Shown piece after piece: positions 24,232-35,255 of a stretch of 64,000 nucleotides of DNA. Position numbers and translations under genes: made by a program. Source of the DNA: Citrus sinensis (lineage: Eukaryota; Streptophyta; Magnoliopsida; Sapindales; Rutaceae); NCBI RefSeq assembly GCF_022201045.2, contig NC_068564.1:26441001-26505000 (forward strand). The letters are read 5' to 3'. The notes beneath the pieces are model-generated. The model was not told the DNA's origin. It saw only the letters and a list, made by a program, of their open reading frames with translations, and searched no databases. Numbering within the stretch: position 1 is the first letter of the stretch; each line of letters begins with the position of its first letter.

Positions 24232-24916
24232 ATACCTCAACATTTCAAATACTTTCTCACACCTCATAATTCTTCCTCTCTCTCATGGTTTTCTCCCCTC
24301 TCACCATTTCTCATCGTACCTCCAATACAAAGGTTTTTTATGAACATAAATATTTCAAAGAACTTAAAAGTAGTTGCATTATCAAGTGGTGGATAAAGTA
24401 TGTTTGAAATTTAAACATTTTGTATGCTTAAAGTTTGATTTGATTTTATTATAAGTATATTTACTAATAATTTATGAGTTTGTAATAGTAAATTATTTGT
24501 TTTAGTACTTGAGGAAGGAAGATTTAAATTAAACCCTTGCAACGCGTCTGCAGAGGCTCGAACCACTTCCGTCACACTTGTGAGGGAGTGGTTCTAGCTA
24601 CTGGGCCAAGCCCTGGTGGTTATATGCCTGCAGTTCCTTACCTCGTCATTTCAAACACTTTTTCACACCTCACAATTCTTCTTCTCTCATGGTTTTCTTC
24701 CTACTCACAATATTCTCCTCTTACCTCCAATATAAAGTTTTTTGATAAATATGAATACTTCAAAAACTTAAAAGTGGCTGCATTATCAAGTGGTGGATAA
24801 TGTATGTTTGAAATTTAAACATTATGTATGCTTAAAGTTTGATTCTATTATATTATAAGTATAATTACTAATAGTTCATGAGTTTGTAAGAGTAGATTAT
24901 TTGTTTTAGTGCTTGC
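24232..24916. repeat. Diverged direct duplication (two copies of about 275 bp)
   Basis: Copy A (about 24232-24505) and copy B (about 24642-24916) share the run from ACCTC..CATTTCAAA through TTCTCATGGTTTTCT and GCATTATCAAGTGGTGGATAA to GATTATTTGTTTTAGT, with scattered substitutions and small indels. The short frames in each copy end with the same few residues (ALSSGG), which only reflects the duplication. The copies are separated by a SINE-like segment. Confidence 0.8.
24537..24628 (-). mobile_element. tRNA-derived SINE-like segment with Pol III A and B boxes
   Basis: On the minus strand an A box-like TGGCCCAGTAGC (24608-24597) is followed about 32 bp later by an exact B box core GGTTCGAGCC (24564-24555). 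This spacing suits an internal Pol III promoter. The intervening sequence does not fold into an obvious complete tRNA and there is no CCA end, so a SINE head or tRNA-derived remnant is more likely than a functional tRNA. No clear target duplication or poly(A) tail was found. Confidence 0.5.
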
Positions 24917-25008
24917 ACACATACACACACAATTGCATGAAATGTATGAATTGAAGACCAAAATATTCATTTAAATTTTTGGATGATTTGAAAAATGATT
25001 CCAGGAAG

Positions 25009-27347
25009 AAGTCGAGTACGAAATTGGGTAAGTCGAGTATTTATTCAAGCAAAAAGTGAAGTAAATGAGTTGATTAAGTCAAATATATAGTCATGTAAGA
25101 AGTCAATTAAATAATTCAAGTAAGTCCAGTATCTAGTCTAGCAAAAATTGGAGCTAGTAAAGCAAGTTAAGATGTAAGTTGGGTAGGAAGTCAAAAAATA
25201 TGTCAAGTAATAGTTAGCCTAATGGTAAAGTTGTTGGGATTATATGCTCTTTTAAAACATATTAATTTATTTTCTGATTAATAAAATATTGAAGATATTT
25301 TCAACTGCATAAATATTTTGAATAAGGCCTGTTTAATCATATTATATGTATTTATGTTATCATCATATGAATTCACAGAAGACATAAATACAAGTTATCT
25401 TATGATTAAATAAATTAAGTTCGCAATTGATAAATAGAGTTGGGCGCTCTGTTTATATTTAGACTGTAGTAAATTCATTGAATGATTTGTCTTAATCATG
25501 TATGAATTTACTGATGTAGTTTGACTACATTGAGCTGGATCACATATGAGATTTAATTAACCTTAAAATGACTGTCAAACTTATTAAATCTCATAACCAT
25601 TGATCTTATTGTAATCTTAATCTTGAGTTAATTATGATTTCATGATTGTAATTGTTATTCCATTTGAGTTACCAATGGGCACAACACATACTTGTAGTCA
25701 AGATTACTCGGTATTTTGGTGGGAGCAATTATGATTATTGGAGTTATAGATTGACAATATAAAATTTGTACAATACATCTTTTGATGGATTTTCGGCACT
25801 TGATCATAGAATTCTCTTGCCAGAGTGTGTCAACATATTTAGTATGTTGAAAATGATCATTAGAGAAAACCAGTAAGAATCAAGGAACAAGATGTAATTA
25901 AATTGATTGGACAGTTGAGATATCGATTTAATTAATGATGTGGTACAAAAGATTGTGCAATAAAGAAATCAATGTGGCTTGCAACGAATTATTATTCGAG
26001 CATACAATTATGGAGGTCAGTTCCAATCTTTTAGTAGAGTAGATTTGGAATTAAATAATTGGGCTAGTTTAATTACAAGCCTAATTATTATAGCTACTAT
26101 TGTATATTCCCAAATGATCCCCGGGTTAGCTTATTTAATTGACTGCACCACTATTGGATTAATAAGTAAGATAACTAACTATTTGGGTTAAAAGCCTAAA
26201 TATATCATTTAGTGGGAGGCTCTATTTAATTAGCTTGTGTGTAAAGGGTCTTATGTTATTTTATAAGGTGGGTCCCCTATAGAAAAAGCAAGTACCGTGA
26301 GTTTTTATTTTCATTATTTGGAGCCTAGGGTTTTCACTAAAAGGAGATATAAAAAGGCTTATTTTCTCTAAAGAGAGAGAGAGCAGCCACTTTATACAGA
26401 TCAGGGAAAAATATTTTTCTCTCTATTGTTGAGAGAAAAATTTTCTCGTGCTAGTTGCTTTGGTAGTAATAAAGGCACCCACACGTCAAGTGCAGATCGA
26501 ACCTGAGTCATAACCTAAAAGATTATTAGTGACAGTTCGTGATCTACAAGCGTGGTGGTGACGGATCGTGATCTAACAGAAGTGGTGGCGGCGGATCGTG
26601 ATCTAGGAGCCTAAATCACTTCAGCGGAAAAAACCAAATCGGATTTTCAAGGTACGATTTTTAGATTACAAATTCTTATATATTATATGAGGACGATCTT
26701 AAAAGGTTTTATAAAAATTTAAAAAACTTGATTTTTCTTCAGCAAAAGTATAAGTGAGGTAATTAGACAAGTGGTATAAAATAATTCAAGTAATTAGTGG
26801 AATGAGTCTCTAAACAAGTTGAGTATAAATCAAGTAAGTTTATAAATAAGTAGGGTATGTCTATTGAATAAGCTAAGTATTAATTTTAAGTTTCTTGAAC
26901 ACGTCGAGTAGGAGCCGATGCCATTACCTAGGGAGAGATGCCTTGATTTAGATTTATATGTAAGTGTCTTAATTCTTTGTATTCATTTTTGTGTTGTTAT
27001 TAATTCATGCTTTATTTATTTATTTATTGTTGTTTAAACATGTATTAAATTCAAAATTATTTGTCTATATAGGATTTGATGGAGGATAATAGATGGTATG
27101 TTGTTCTTAATAAGTCTTGGAGTTTTTGGGTTAGGACTTGAGTGCTTCGAACAAGTGAAAGACTGTCCTAAGTCATTGTATAAGAATTTTTCGTACTGAA
27201 ATTGCATGATAATGATTGTGCTAGTTGTTATGAGATAACATTGTATTTAATGTTTGTTGGATGATTTATGATTGTTGCATGTATTATTATTTTTATGGTT
27301 ATGATATATCTTGAAAAATGATTATTTACTTATACAAATGAAGTTGA
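25009..27347. repeat. Degenerate short-period repeat array (AAGTCGAGTAT-type), interrupted by a solo LTR
   Basis: At 25009-25231 and 26745-26930 words such as AAGTCGAGTA, TCAAGTAAGT and AAGTTGAGTAT recur every 20-40 bp in a decayed array. The same vocabulary (GAAGTCGAGTATACTCAACT) appears in the array at 40977-41600 on the far side of the nested gypsy elements, so the whole block may be one old satellite-like tract repeatedly hit by insertions. Bases 26930-27347 hold nothing recognisable. Confidence 0.5.
25232..26744 (+). mobile_element. Solo LTR of the same copia family
   Basis: 1,513 bp starting TGTTGGGATTATATGCTC and ending TTTTTCTTCAGCA, alignable along its length with the LTRs at 540-2086 and 7815-9361 but visibly more diverged. 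It is flanked by the 5 bp duplication AAAGT at 25227-25231 and 26745-26749. A TATAAAA box lies at 26349-26355 and the 30 bp TCGTGATCTA repeats are near 26530-26605. Intact duplication plus no internal region means LTR-LTR recombination removed the rest. The open frame at 25979-26191 is chance. Confidence 0.93.
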
Positions 27348-27352
27348 GAATT

Positions 27353-28498
27353 TGGTAGTGTCATTGAGTGCACCAAATATTAAACCTTACTATTAGTATA
27401 AATAATTAGTATAAAACAAGTAAGGATCGATCCCACAGAGACTATGCTAGCTATATTTATTATCAACTCTAAAGCAAGACTTAAAATAAAATAATAATAG
27501 AAATAATTAATATAAATTAATCTAACTAAAGAAAATGCCAATTATAAATAAAATGAGAGTTTTTGAATTTTTAACTAAATAGCAAGAAATAAAGAAATTA
27601 AACTATGAAAACAAAAATTTAATAAAAACTCTAATTAAAGGAGAAAGAAATAATAATGATAAAAACTTTTGTTAAAAGATCATTCGCCACCATCAAACAT
27701 GCACATAATATATCAATTCTATCATCAATTTATATTGAAACTATCAACCGTAGATAACAATAACCTCAGTTAGTCTCAATCTTTCTTTAGAGTGTCGTTA
27801 GGCAAAACAAGCTCTTCACCTAATCTCTAACCATTAAATAATTTAAAACAAGCTCTTTAAATTTAAGATAACAGAAGCATTAAACAAAGAAAGATATTAT
27901 GTTGATCTATGCAATAAACACACAAACTCATATTATTTAACCTAGGTTATGTTCTCCAATTGAAATCATTGATTCCAACCTGCTACTAATGATTAAAATA
28001 TCAAGCCAATTACGGATCAAAAATTTTAATCTAGCAATAGAATTTATTCAAGTCCTATCTAATTGGCTACTCAAACAAGACGAGAATAAAATCATAAACA
28101 TTAATTATAGAAGAACATAAACAATCTCAATTAAATAAATTGAATGATAGAAATTAAAAATTAATCATATGACATGTTTGGGGTTTTGAATTCACTCTCA
28201 ACCAAATAGAAAATATAGCCTAACATAATTAAATTGGGAATAAGAAAATTGATCAAACCAATCATGAAGATTAATTCAAACAGCTGCCTTTTTCTTCAAT
28301 TCCCTTCGGCTGCACATGTAATTTTTTTTCTTGTCCTTTGCGGTAGCAAATTGTTTTGTATGTGTAGCTGCCGAATATCCCTTTTGTGTTGCTTCTGTTT
28401 GATCCTTTTATAATGCTTCAATTGCGGCTTTTAAATCCTTGCATGGAAAGAATTAAATCCAAAGCCAAAACCGCCCATGCCATAACGTGCTTGCCATT
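27353..28498 (-). repeat. 3' LTR of outer gypsy element, truncated
   Basis: Aligns with 39226-40384 with a few percent divergence by eye, then breaks off at CTTGCCATT. The missing part is the LTR's U3 start (equivalent to 40385-40971). Confidence 0.9.
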
Positions 28499-28499
28499 A

Positions 28500-30258
28500 T
28501 ACCCATTGGTGTGTAATGATATTGCTTTATCTAAGATCGCCATAGCTTCCTCTACCTCATCATCTAACTTTATCAAATTTTTCTGTTCCTTAGAATCATC
28601 TTTTGTAAGATATTTACGTATGGCAATTTCAAAACTATCATTACCGGATAAATCAAAGAAATCCTACACTAAAGTATTAATATCATCTATGGCAAAGACA
28701 GAATGTACATCACTAAGATACCTCATTGCCTCAAAGATATTGAAGTGGATCACTTCACCATCGAATTTCATTGTGAGGGTTTCATCATAAATATCAATCT
28801 TGGTTCAGACTGTCTTAAGGAATGGTCGCCCCAATAGAATAAGAGTGGGATTGGGCGATGACTCATCCTCCATTTCAAGGATATAAAAATCAGCTGGAAA
28901 GACCAATTCATTAACCTGTACAAGAACATCTTCCACAATCCCTTTGGGGTAAGCATTAGATCTATCAGCCAATTGAATAATTATACAAGTTTATTCTATT
29001 GGACTTAAATTCAAGGAATTATAAATCGAATGTGGCATAACATTAATTGAGGCCCCTAAATCTAGCATATATCTTTCGAATCTAGTATTGCCAATAGTGT
29101 AGGGGATAGTAAAAGTACATGGATCTTTGCACTTAGAAGGAAGTTTTCTTTGAAGTACAGCATAAACATTCTCTCCTACACTTACCTTTTCATTACCACT
29201 AAACTTTCGCTTGTTGCTACATAATTCCTTCAAAAATTTTGCATAACGCGGCACTTGTTTAACAGCATCAAGTAGAGAAATATTTACCTATATTTTACGA
29301 ATGGTCTCAAGGATCTCTTTTTCTTACTCCTTTTTCTTGGATTGTTTAAACATACTAGGAAATAATAGAGGAATGGAAAGGGTCTTAATTCGAGGTGAGG
29401 GGGTACTTACCCGGCTAGATGGGTCGACTGGTAATGTAGAGTGGGAATCGTCTTTCCTTGCTAAAGGAAAAGACTCGGGGGAGGGATTAGTCACAGAGTG
29501 CGATGATGTTGTGGACACTTTTGATGGCTTAGCTAATAATGGTTCCAACTGCTTTCCGCTTCTAAGAGACATAGCACTAGCATTCTCCTTTGAATTAATT
29601 TTTAGTTGAAAATGTATCTTTCTTGAAGTTCTAGCCTCTATCCTACTCATAAATATGGCCAGTTGGCTAATTTGATTATCTCAATGTTAGAGTTGTGTCT
29701 AAGTATTCTGTTGGAACTGCATAGAGTTAGTAGCGAGAGCTTTTACAAGATCTTCCAAAGACGTACCTTGATTTTGAGAAGGTGGAGGTTGCCGAACTTG
29801 GTAAGGTTGTTGCATCCGTTGTTGGGGGTAGCCTAATGGTCGAGACGGTGCCATATTAGAAATGCCTTATTGTTGGTTCTCATACCTAAAATTAGGGTGA
29901 TCCTTCCACCCGTCATTGTAAAAATTAGAATAGGGCTCCTACCTTTGTCTTGGTTGGCCTAGGAACCCCTCAACTGCATTAGCTTGCTTATGTGAACCCT
30001 CTTAGAGAGTAGAGAACATATCAGTCGTATGCTCGACCATGAAACAGACGCCACATGGTCTCACTTGTTGCCCTAGGGCTAATTGTTCCACCAAAGAGGT
30101 AAGATTTGAAACTTGTTATTCGAGGAAAGTAGTACTTACCTCATTGACTCTCTTAGGTGGTGGTAGTAGATCGTTCCTAGTGTTGAATTGTTGGGAATTA
30201 ACAGTCATATTAGCAATGAGATTTCGGGCTGCTTCTGGTGTCTTATCCACGAGTGCTC
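28500..30258 (-). pseudogene. gypsy gag C-terminal part and aspartic protease (outer element)
   Basis: Resumes gag after the nested insertion (LVDKTPEAARNLIANM), with several in-frame stops. Then follow a Gln/Pro-rich stretch, a Ser/Pro-rich stretch and the protease segment at 29254-28991. The active site reads MLDLGASINVMP; the D-L-G-A form is the usual one in Athila/Tat proteases. The frame after it decays and runs into the deletion junction at about 28498, so no RT follows. Confidence 0.8.
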
Positions 30259-31645
30259 TGTTGTGCAAATTTTAATGTACTCGCAAGCGCACGAATCTAT
30301 TGTAGTATAGACTAATGGTGACGAGTGTCGATCCCACGAGGAGGTGGATTTTAATTATATATAGAATTAATTTTGTAAATAGGTAGTTGGATTTATGGGG
30401 GAAATGATTTGGAATAAGCTAATACTTAAATTAAAATGGCGAGAATAAATTCTAAAATTGGAATTGCAATGGAGAGAATAAATTGAAGAGAAAATCTATT
30501 AAATTGACGTACTTGGGTATCTGGATCCGTATCAACATGCATCATGGGCTAAATAATCCGTATTAATGCCAATTAAATCATTAGGGGGGAATCCACACCT
30601 CATGAACCACGCTCTAATCAATATGGTGCTAAGGGCTTATCGTGCCAAATAATAATAACCTTATACTAGAAAGCCGGTGTAACCAAGGCGGTATCTAGAC
30701 AAGATCAGTATTATTTGTCGACGAGAAGTCAAAACATCCACAAAAATTAGAGGGGAAGAGAAAATAAATTTACCAAATAAAGCCCATGACACATGTTGAG
30801 ACTTCACCTTCAACCCAAGCTTGAAAGAAAATTAGCCACTCATAATTGAACTAGGGGCAAAATGGGAATTTATTAAAATACGAAGAAAATACAAGATGGA
30901 GAAGGAATTACAAAAAATGGATCCCAAAAATGGATTCAGAGATATCAAATTAGGGGGGGGAGGCCCCCTTTTTATAGATACATGGAGTAAATCATGGCCA
31001 TCGGATTAAAAACAGTTTGGACGCTCAGGATTGCGCCACGTCATCAGTCAACAGTCCACGGTTTGACCACGCGGATGAACAGTAACACGGTTTGACCCGA
31101 CTTTGAACAGTAACGCGGTTTGACCCGGATGAACAGTAACGCGGTTTGGTTGAAAATAATCCTGTGTGATGCATGCACCGTACGCGAGATTTTTCGTCCA
31201 CTGATATGCTGCCACGTCACCATCAACAGTACATAAGAATTTTAGTCCAACAGGATCGTGACACCTCATCAGTCAATGCCACATCATCGGTCAATGCCAC
31301 GTCATCATCCGTTTATGTGAACAGTGTCGTGAACAGTAACGTATACAGTACCGTACACGTGAATAGTACCGTACATGTGAATAGTGCCATTTTTCCTTTT
31401 ATGCTCCTCCTAAGGTTTTCGACCGTCCTGAGTTCAAAAGTGATGTCCGTTTTGCCGTCTGATCTCTCCTTTATTGTGAAATGACTATAATGCCCCTAAA
31501 ATACATAAAATACTTAATTAAAATAAAACACATGTAATTAAATCACAAGAAGGTTAAATATATAAAAGTAAGGGTTGTTAGTAAGACTTAAAATGTAAAA
31601 TGACGGTTTTCTCCTTTATAAATATGCATTTTCTAACACTCAACA
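30259..31645 (-). repeat. 3' LTR of inner gypsy element
   Basis: 1,387 bp. In element orientation it starts TGTTGAGTGTTAGAAAATGC immediately after a G-rich polypurine tract (GGTTGGGGGGTG). Near 31040-31145 and 31310-31390 it holds short repeats of the words GAACAGTAAC, GCGGTTTGACC and GTGAATAGTACC. Confidence 0.92.
30969..31304 (-). promoter_or_regulatory. LTR promoter: TATA box with clustered GCCACGTCA sites
   Basis: TATAAAAA on the minus strand (30976-30969) is preceded by three copies of GCCACGTCA on the plus strand (TGACGTGGC in element orientation) at 31035-31043, 31211-31219 and 31296-31304, all within about 330 bp upstream. TTGACC (W-box core) recurs between them. TGACGTGG is a known bZIP-binding word. 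The 5' LTR carries the same arrangement (for example 37798-37806), so it could drive the downstream ORFs. Confidence 0.55.
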
Positions 31646-33574
31646 CACCCCCCAACCAGCTTATTGCTAGTCCCTAGCAAATAAAGCGAAAACAAAATTC
31701 AAATTCAAAATAATTTTTTTTTTGTTTTAATAGAAACACTCGTATTTATTCCATCAGATTAATGATAGCAATCAAATAAAAGTATAAGCATTATCTCCAG
31801 TCTAAAGCAACATCACACCCACATCAACCATCCACATGAATTAGCCCAGTAGACTTTGTTTTAGCTACTCTCAAGAATGACATGTCAAACCCCAAAATCT
31901 CACTGGAAGTAGTGACACTCTCACAAATAAATTAATCCCAATAAAAATAGTCACTCCAATGAATGGTAATTGAGAGAGAAAATAATAAAGAAGTGATATC
32001 ACATGCTCTCACCAAGATGAAATAAATATGCCCTCAGCTTAGAAATAATACGATCTCAAGTCAAATAAAATGTTAGTCAACCCACTTTATTTATCTTTTT
32101 TTTTTTTAATTATGCATCACTACATCTTTTTAGCCCATATAACTAGCTTCTACTTCAAACTATAGTTCCCTAAAATCAAGAAGGACTTTTATTAGGACGT
32201 AACGTAGGCTAGGGACATGGCTAACAAAGAAGGAAAATAAGGAAAACAAAGTGTATGTTTGAGAAAAATGCAGAGAATTTTTTTTTTTTTTTTTTTTGGA
32301 AGTTGCAAGGTGGATTTCACCTATTATTTTTATTTTTTTTTCTTTTGAAACAACAACTTTTGTTTTGTTTGTTTTTTTTTTTTTTTTTTGCATAACTTTA
32401 CTGAACAACATAATTATTTACATTTTCTCAAACATATATAGGTGATGGAACTTATAAGACATTGGGTAATACTCCAAATCGGAGTGGGTCAAGATGATAA
32501 GTTGACAAAGAAAAAAGTTTTTATTTTTTATTTTTTTATTTTTTTTTTAAGGCTCAAAAGGGTTAACTATGGATATTTGATAAAAGGGATGGCTAGAAAG
32601 GCTCAAACGGATCAAAGATGGCCTTTCCATCGTCTTTTAGGGCTCTAAATAATCTTCCATATCTACTAGTTAGATGGGCCTCCAAATGTAGCAACACACT
32701 CTTTTTCTTTTTTTTTTTATTTTACAATTTTTTTTTTTAGGGTTAACTCAAAAGTAATTTAGAGATCGTGTATAAAATAATAAACTGCTAAGCTGTATAA
32801 AGAGTGGGCAAAAGGGTTATTCTCCAAGAAAAATAATAGGCTCAAAAACTCACTTGGTACTTATTATGACATGTTCATTCCTTCAAGCAACTCACATTTG
32901 TCTCCGACATCAACATGTAAAGTAGCAAACATAGCGTAACATCACTTAAGACCAAAGATAATACAAATACTAAAATTTAAATTAATCATGTCACCCAATG
33001 TTAAAACAAATCAAATTTTTTTTTTTTTAAAAAAAAAAAATTCTACCCCCCAACCTATTCTAAACATAAAAAAAAAAAAAAAATATGCATGCAGAAATGT
33101 GAAAATGATGTAGAAAAATTAATTTAGAAAAGTTACATTTAAAATGATAGAAAAGAAAATGATTTTTTTATTATTTTTTTTAAAGAAGATGCGTTTCTAG
33201 AGGAACTACACTCCATATTCAGCCATCTTCGACTCAAAAGTTGGGAAATGTATATTTATAGAGGAGAAATTAAAAAGAAGAAAAATAAACATAAACACAT
33301 AATAAAGAAAAAGAAAATGTCTGAATTTTTTTTTTTTTTTACGATAAAGATGCGTTTCTAGAGTCACTACACTCCATATTCAGCCATCTTCAACACAAAA
33401 AGTTAGCAACAGTTAGTTTCTACAACAAAAAATTAGTAAAAACTTAACCAAAATTTCATAATTGTCGACTATTCCCTCCCCCCAACCAGAAGGAAACATT
33501 GTCCTCAATGTTTGAAATGAAAGAAGTAGAGTTTAGAAGACATCACCTGGGTGGTGCAACACAGAAGAAAATAT
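31646..33574 (-). other. Noncoding 3' region of inner gypsy element with many homopolymer tracts and polypurine tract
   Basis: No supported ORF. About ten A or T runs of 10-18 bases occur (for example 32279-32297, 32373-32389, 33060-33080). A 53 bp segment beginning AAGATGCGTTTCTAGAG is present twice, at about 33186 and 33346. Near 33478-33512 the minus strand has CATTGAGGACAATG followed by a GGGGGGAGG purine run, a pattern familiar from Athila/Tat 3' regions. The polypurine tract adjoins the 3' LTR at 31646-31660. Confidence 0.65.
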
Positions 33575-34243
33575 TTACAGGCGGAGAGTTAAATCTAATT
33601 TGTACTTCTTACTGCGGCTACTGTTACCATCATTATTTGGACGCTCCAACACAAAGGTCCAGGGGTCTGGCTCCGGTCGATAAGCTTGTAACATATCAAG
33701 TAGCTCATTAGCAGTGTGAGCACAAATAAAAAGTTTTTTTACATTAGAAGGAATGAAATAGTTTTTTATTGCATGGTTAAGAAATACGATAAAGCCATCA
33801 TAAAAGTTATTGACATTTAACAAACCGATGGGTTTTTGGTGGATGTGCAGATGGGCCTAAGATGCTAGTGTGATAAGTGCCTCTAGTGTTGCAAGATCTC
33901 CTGGAAGGAAAATAAAAGCATCAGCATGATTAAGCATTTCAGTTATTCTTTCTTGCATACCTGAGACGACTAACTCTTCTCCAGTTGATGAGTCAGACGA
34001 ACTGCCCAAAGGTTTTAGGGCTCTTGGGATGATGCCTAACACTTGACTTCCTCTGATAAAAGCTGCTTCTGAGACCATTTTTGATAACCCTCGGTTACCT
34101 CCTCCATACACCAAGTGTAATTTTCTTGCTGCTATGCTTCGACCAAGATCTATAGCTGCCTCAACGAACTCTTTATGTTTGCCATAGGTAAATCCAGAAA
34201 GTACACAAATGTTCTTGAATTGTCTATTGGGAGCAGCTGCCAT
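33575..34243 (-). pseudogene. LONELY GUY (LOG)-like ORF captured in gypsy element, one in-frame stop
   Basis: LOG enzymes release active cytokinin bases from their riboside 5'-monophosphates. From Met 34243 the frame is 222 codons, the usual LOG length, with TAG at 33859-33857 (codon 129), where relatives have Trp. Family features: NICVLSGFTYGKHKEF near the N-terminus, LVYGGGNRGLSKMVSEAA (45-61), GVIP-like ILGIIPRAL, MQERITEMLNHADAF with Arg 99, and GLLNVNNFYDGF after the stop. The signature PGGxGTxxE is replaced by PGDLATLEA (114-122), losing a Gly pair and the catalytic Glu. There are no introns, although plant LOG genes normally have several, so capture was via RNA or from a processed copy. 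The frame is also open 46 codons upstream of Met 34243. Confidence 0.75.
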
Positions 34244-34556
34244 TGTGATACTTCTCGAAAATAATTTGTGAGTGCTTGACAAAAAGGAAATCACATTTAA
34301 GAATCTCGGTGATAGTGGGTCATGGTTGTGTATGAGGTAATATGTCAGTGTCAAATAACGCGTAAAGCATGTGGCTCGCAAGTCAAAAAGAAAACAGTAA
34401 AAAGAAAAAAAGCAAACAGTAATAAAATTATTAAAGACAATAATGCAAACAATAAGACAATAGTGAAATAATAAAGTAAAAGGATATTTACAGGTAGTTG
34501 CGACTGTGGCTCACATCTTCCTCTGGTTTTACGTCCAGAAACAGCTTGAACGCCCT

Positions 34557-35114
34557 CTATGGGTCGAGGATAGGCTTCCTATCCAGTTTTCTTATAAACT
34601 GGCAAACAGGGTCGTTTATAGTCAGATTCCCGAGACTATATCGTGCATGCTCTTTCTGGAATAATGGCCATAACTGGAGAATCGCTCCTTGCACATATCC
34701 ACTGGGATGCGTTTCAAGAGACAAAAGGATATCATCCAATGACTCCTTATTCAAGCCATCCCTAATGAATTGAATCTTATCTTCCCTGTTATCAGACATC
34801 ATTCCTAAAGAACATGGGTTTTTATTGCAACTCATTCTGGCACACTTATGACAAGCAACAGAAATTCTTCGAGCTCGTCGTTTTCTTGCATAATTTCCTT
34901 TACCACAACCAGGCATGTATGCAATAAATTTTGGAGGTAACTCACCTGCCGATCGTACTTTAGCCTCGATTAACCAACGGATGTCAGCAGGTATGTTATT
35001 CCTCATGAGTAATCGCATGCGTTCGGACCGAGCTTTATAGATCGTAAGGAGGGCATTCTGAGGAAGTGAAGGGAATCGCTTGTGAAGCTTTGCTAGAATC
35101 TCGTTTCTGTCCAT
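34557..35114 (-). CDS. Post-pol ORF B, Arg-rich/Cys-cluster protein resembling plant-virus small nucleic-acid-binding proteins
   Basis: 185 codons, 141 bases downstream of ORF A. The N-terminal part (FPSLP near residue 14; IPADIRWLIEAKVRSAGELPPKF) leads into GKGNYARKRRARR, then a CX2CX4CX4C cluster (CHKC, C, C). A basic YARKRRA-type stretch followed directly by a Cys cluster is the hallmark I know from the small Cys-rich nucleic-acid-binding proteins of carlaviruses and relatives, some of which suppress RNA silencing; there the Cys spacing is usually wider. The C-terminal 75 residues match nothing I recognise. The frame is uninterrupted, suggesting recent selection or recent capture. Function is inference. 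Confidence 0.5.
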   Translation of the reverse strand: MDRNEILAKLHKRFPSLPQNALLTIYKARSERMRLLMRNNIPADIRWLIEAKVRSAGELPPKFIAYMPGCGKGNYARKRRARRISVACHKCARMSCNKNPCSLGMMSDNREDKIQFIRDGLNKESLDDILLSLETHPSGYVQGAILQLWPLFQKEHARYSLGNLTINDPVCQFIRKLDRKPILDP

Positions 35115-35255
35115 ACTTTCGCCTCAGAATATCAGTTATTATGGGAAACTGAAGTAACCGACTTGATTGTCACGGAGTACCGTTATCCGCCACTTCACCG
35201 GGGTAACAAACTAAAGCACATAAACAGAAAAACAAATTAAAACACACAAAGAAAA

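Noticed and set aside
25979..26191. 70-codon ORF on the plus strand
   Set aside because: It lies wholly inside the solo copia LTR; the equivalent positions in the two full-element LTRs contain stops.
28386..28790. 134-codon plus-strand ORF
   Set aside because: Antisense to the decayed post-protease region and 3' LTR of the outer gypsy element, spanning their deletion junction.
31173..31484. 103-codon ORF rich in Val, Asn and Ser, with an almost identical partner at 37969-38247
   Set aside because: Both lie in the LTRs of the inner gypsy element and simply translate the GAACAGTAAC/GTGAATAGTACC promoter repeats.
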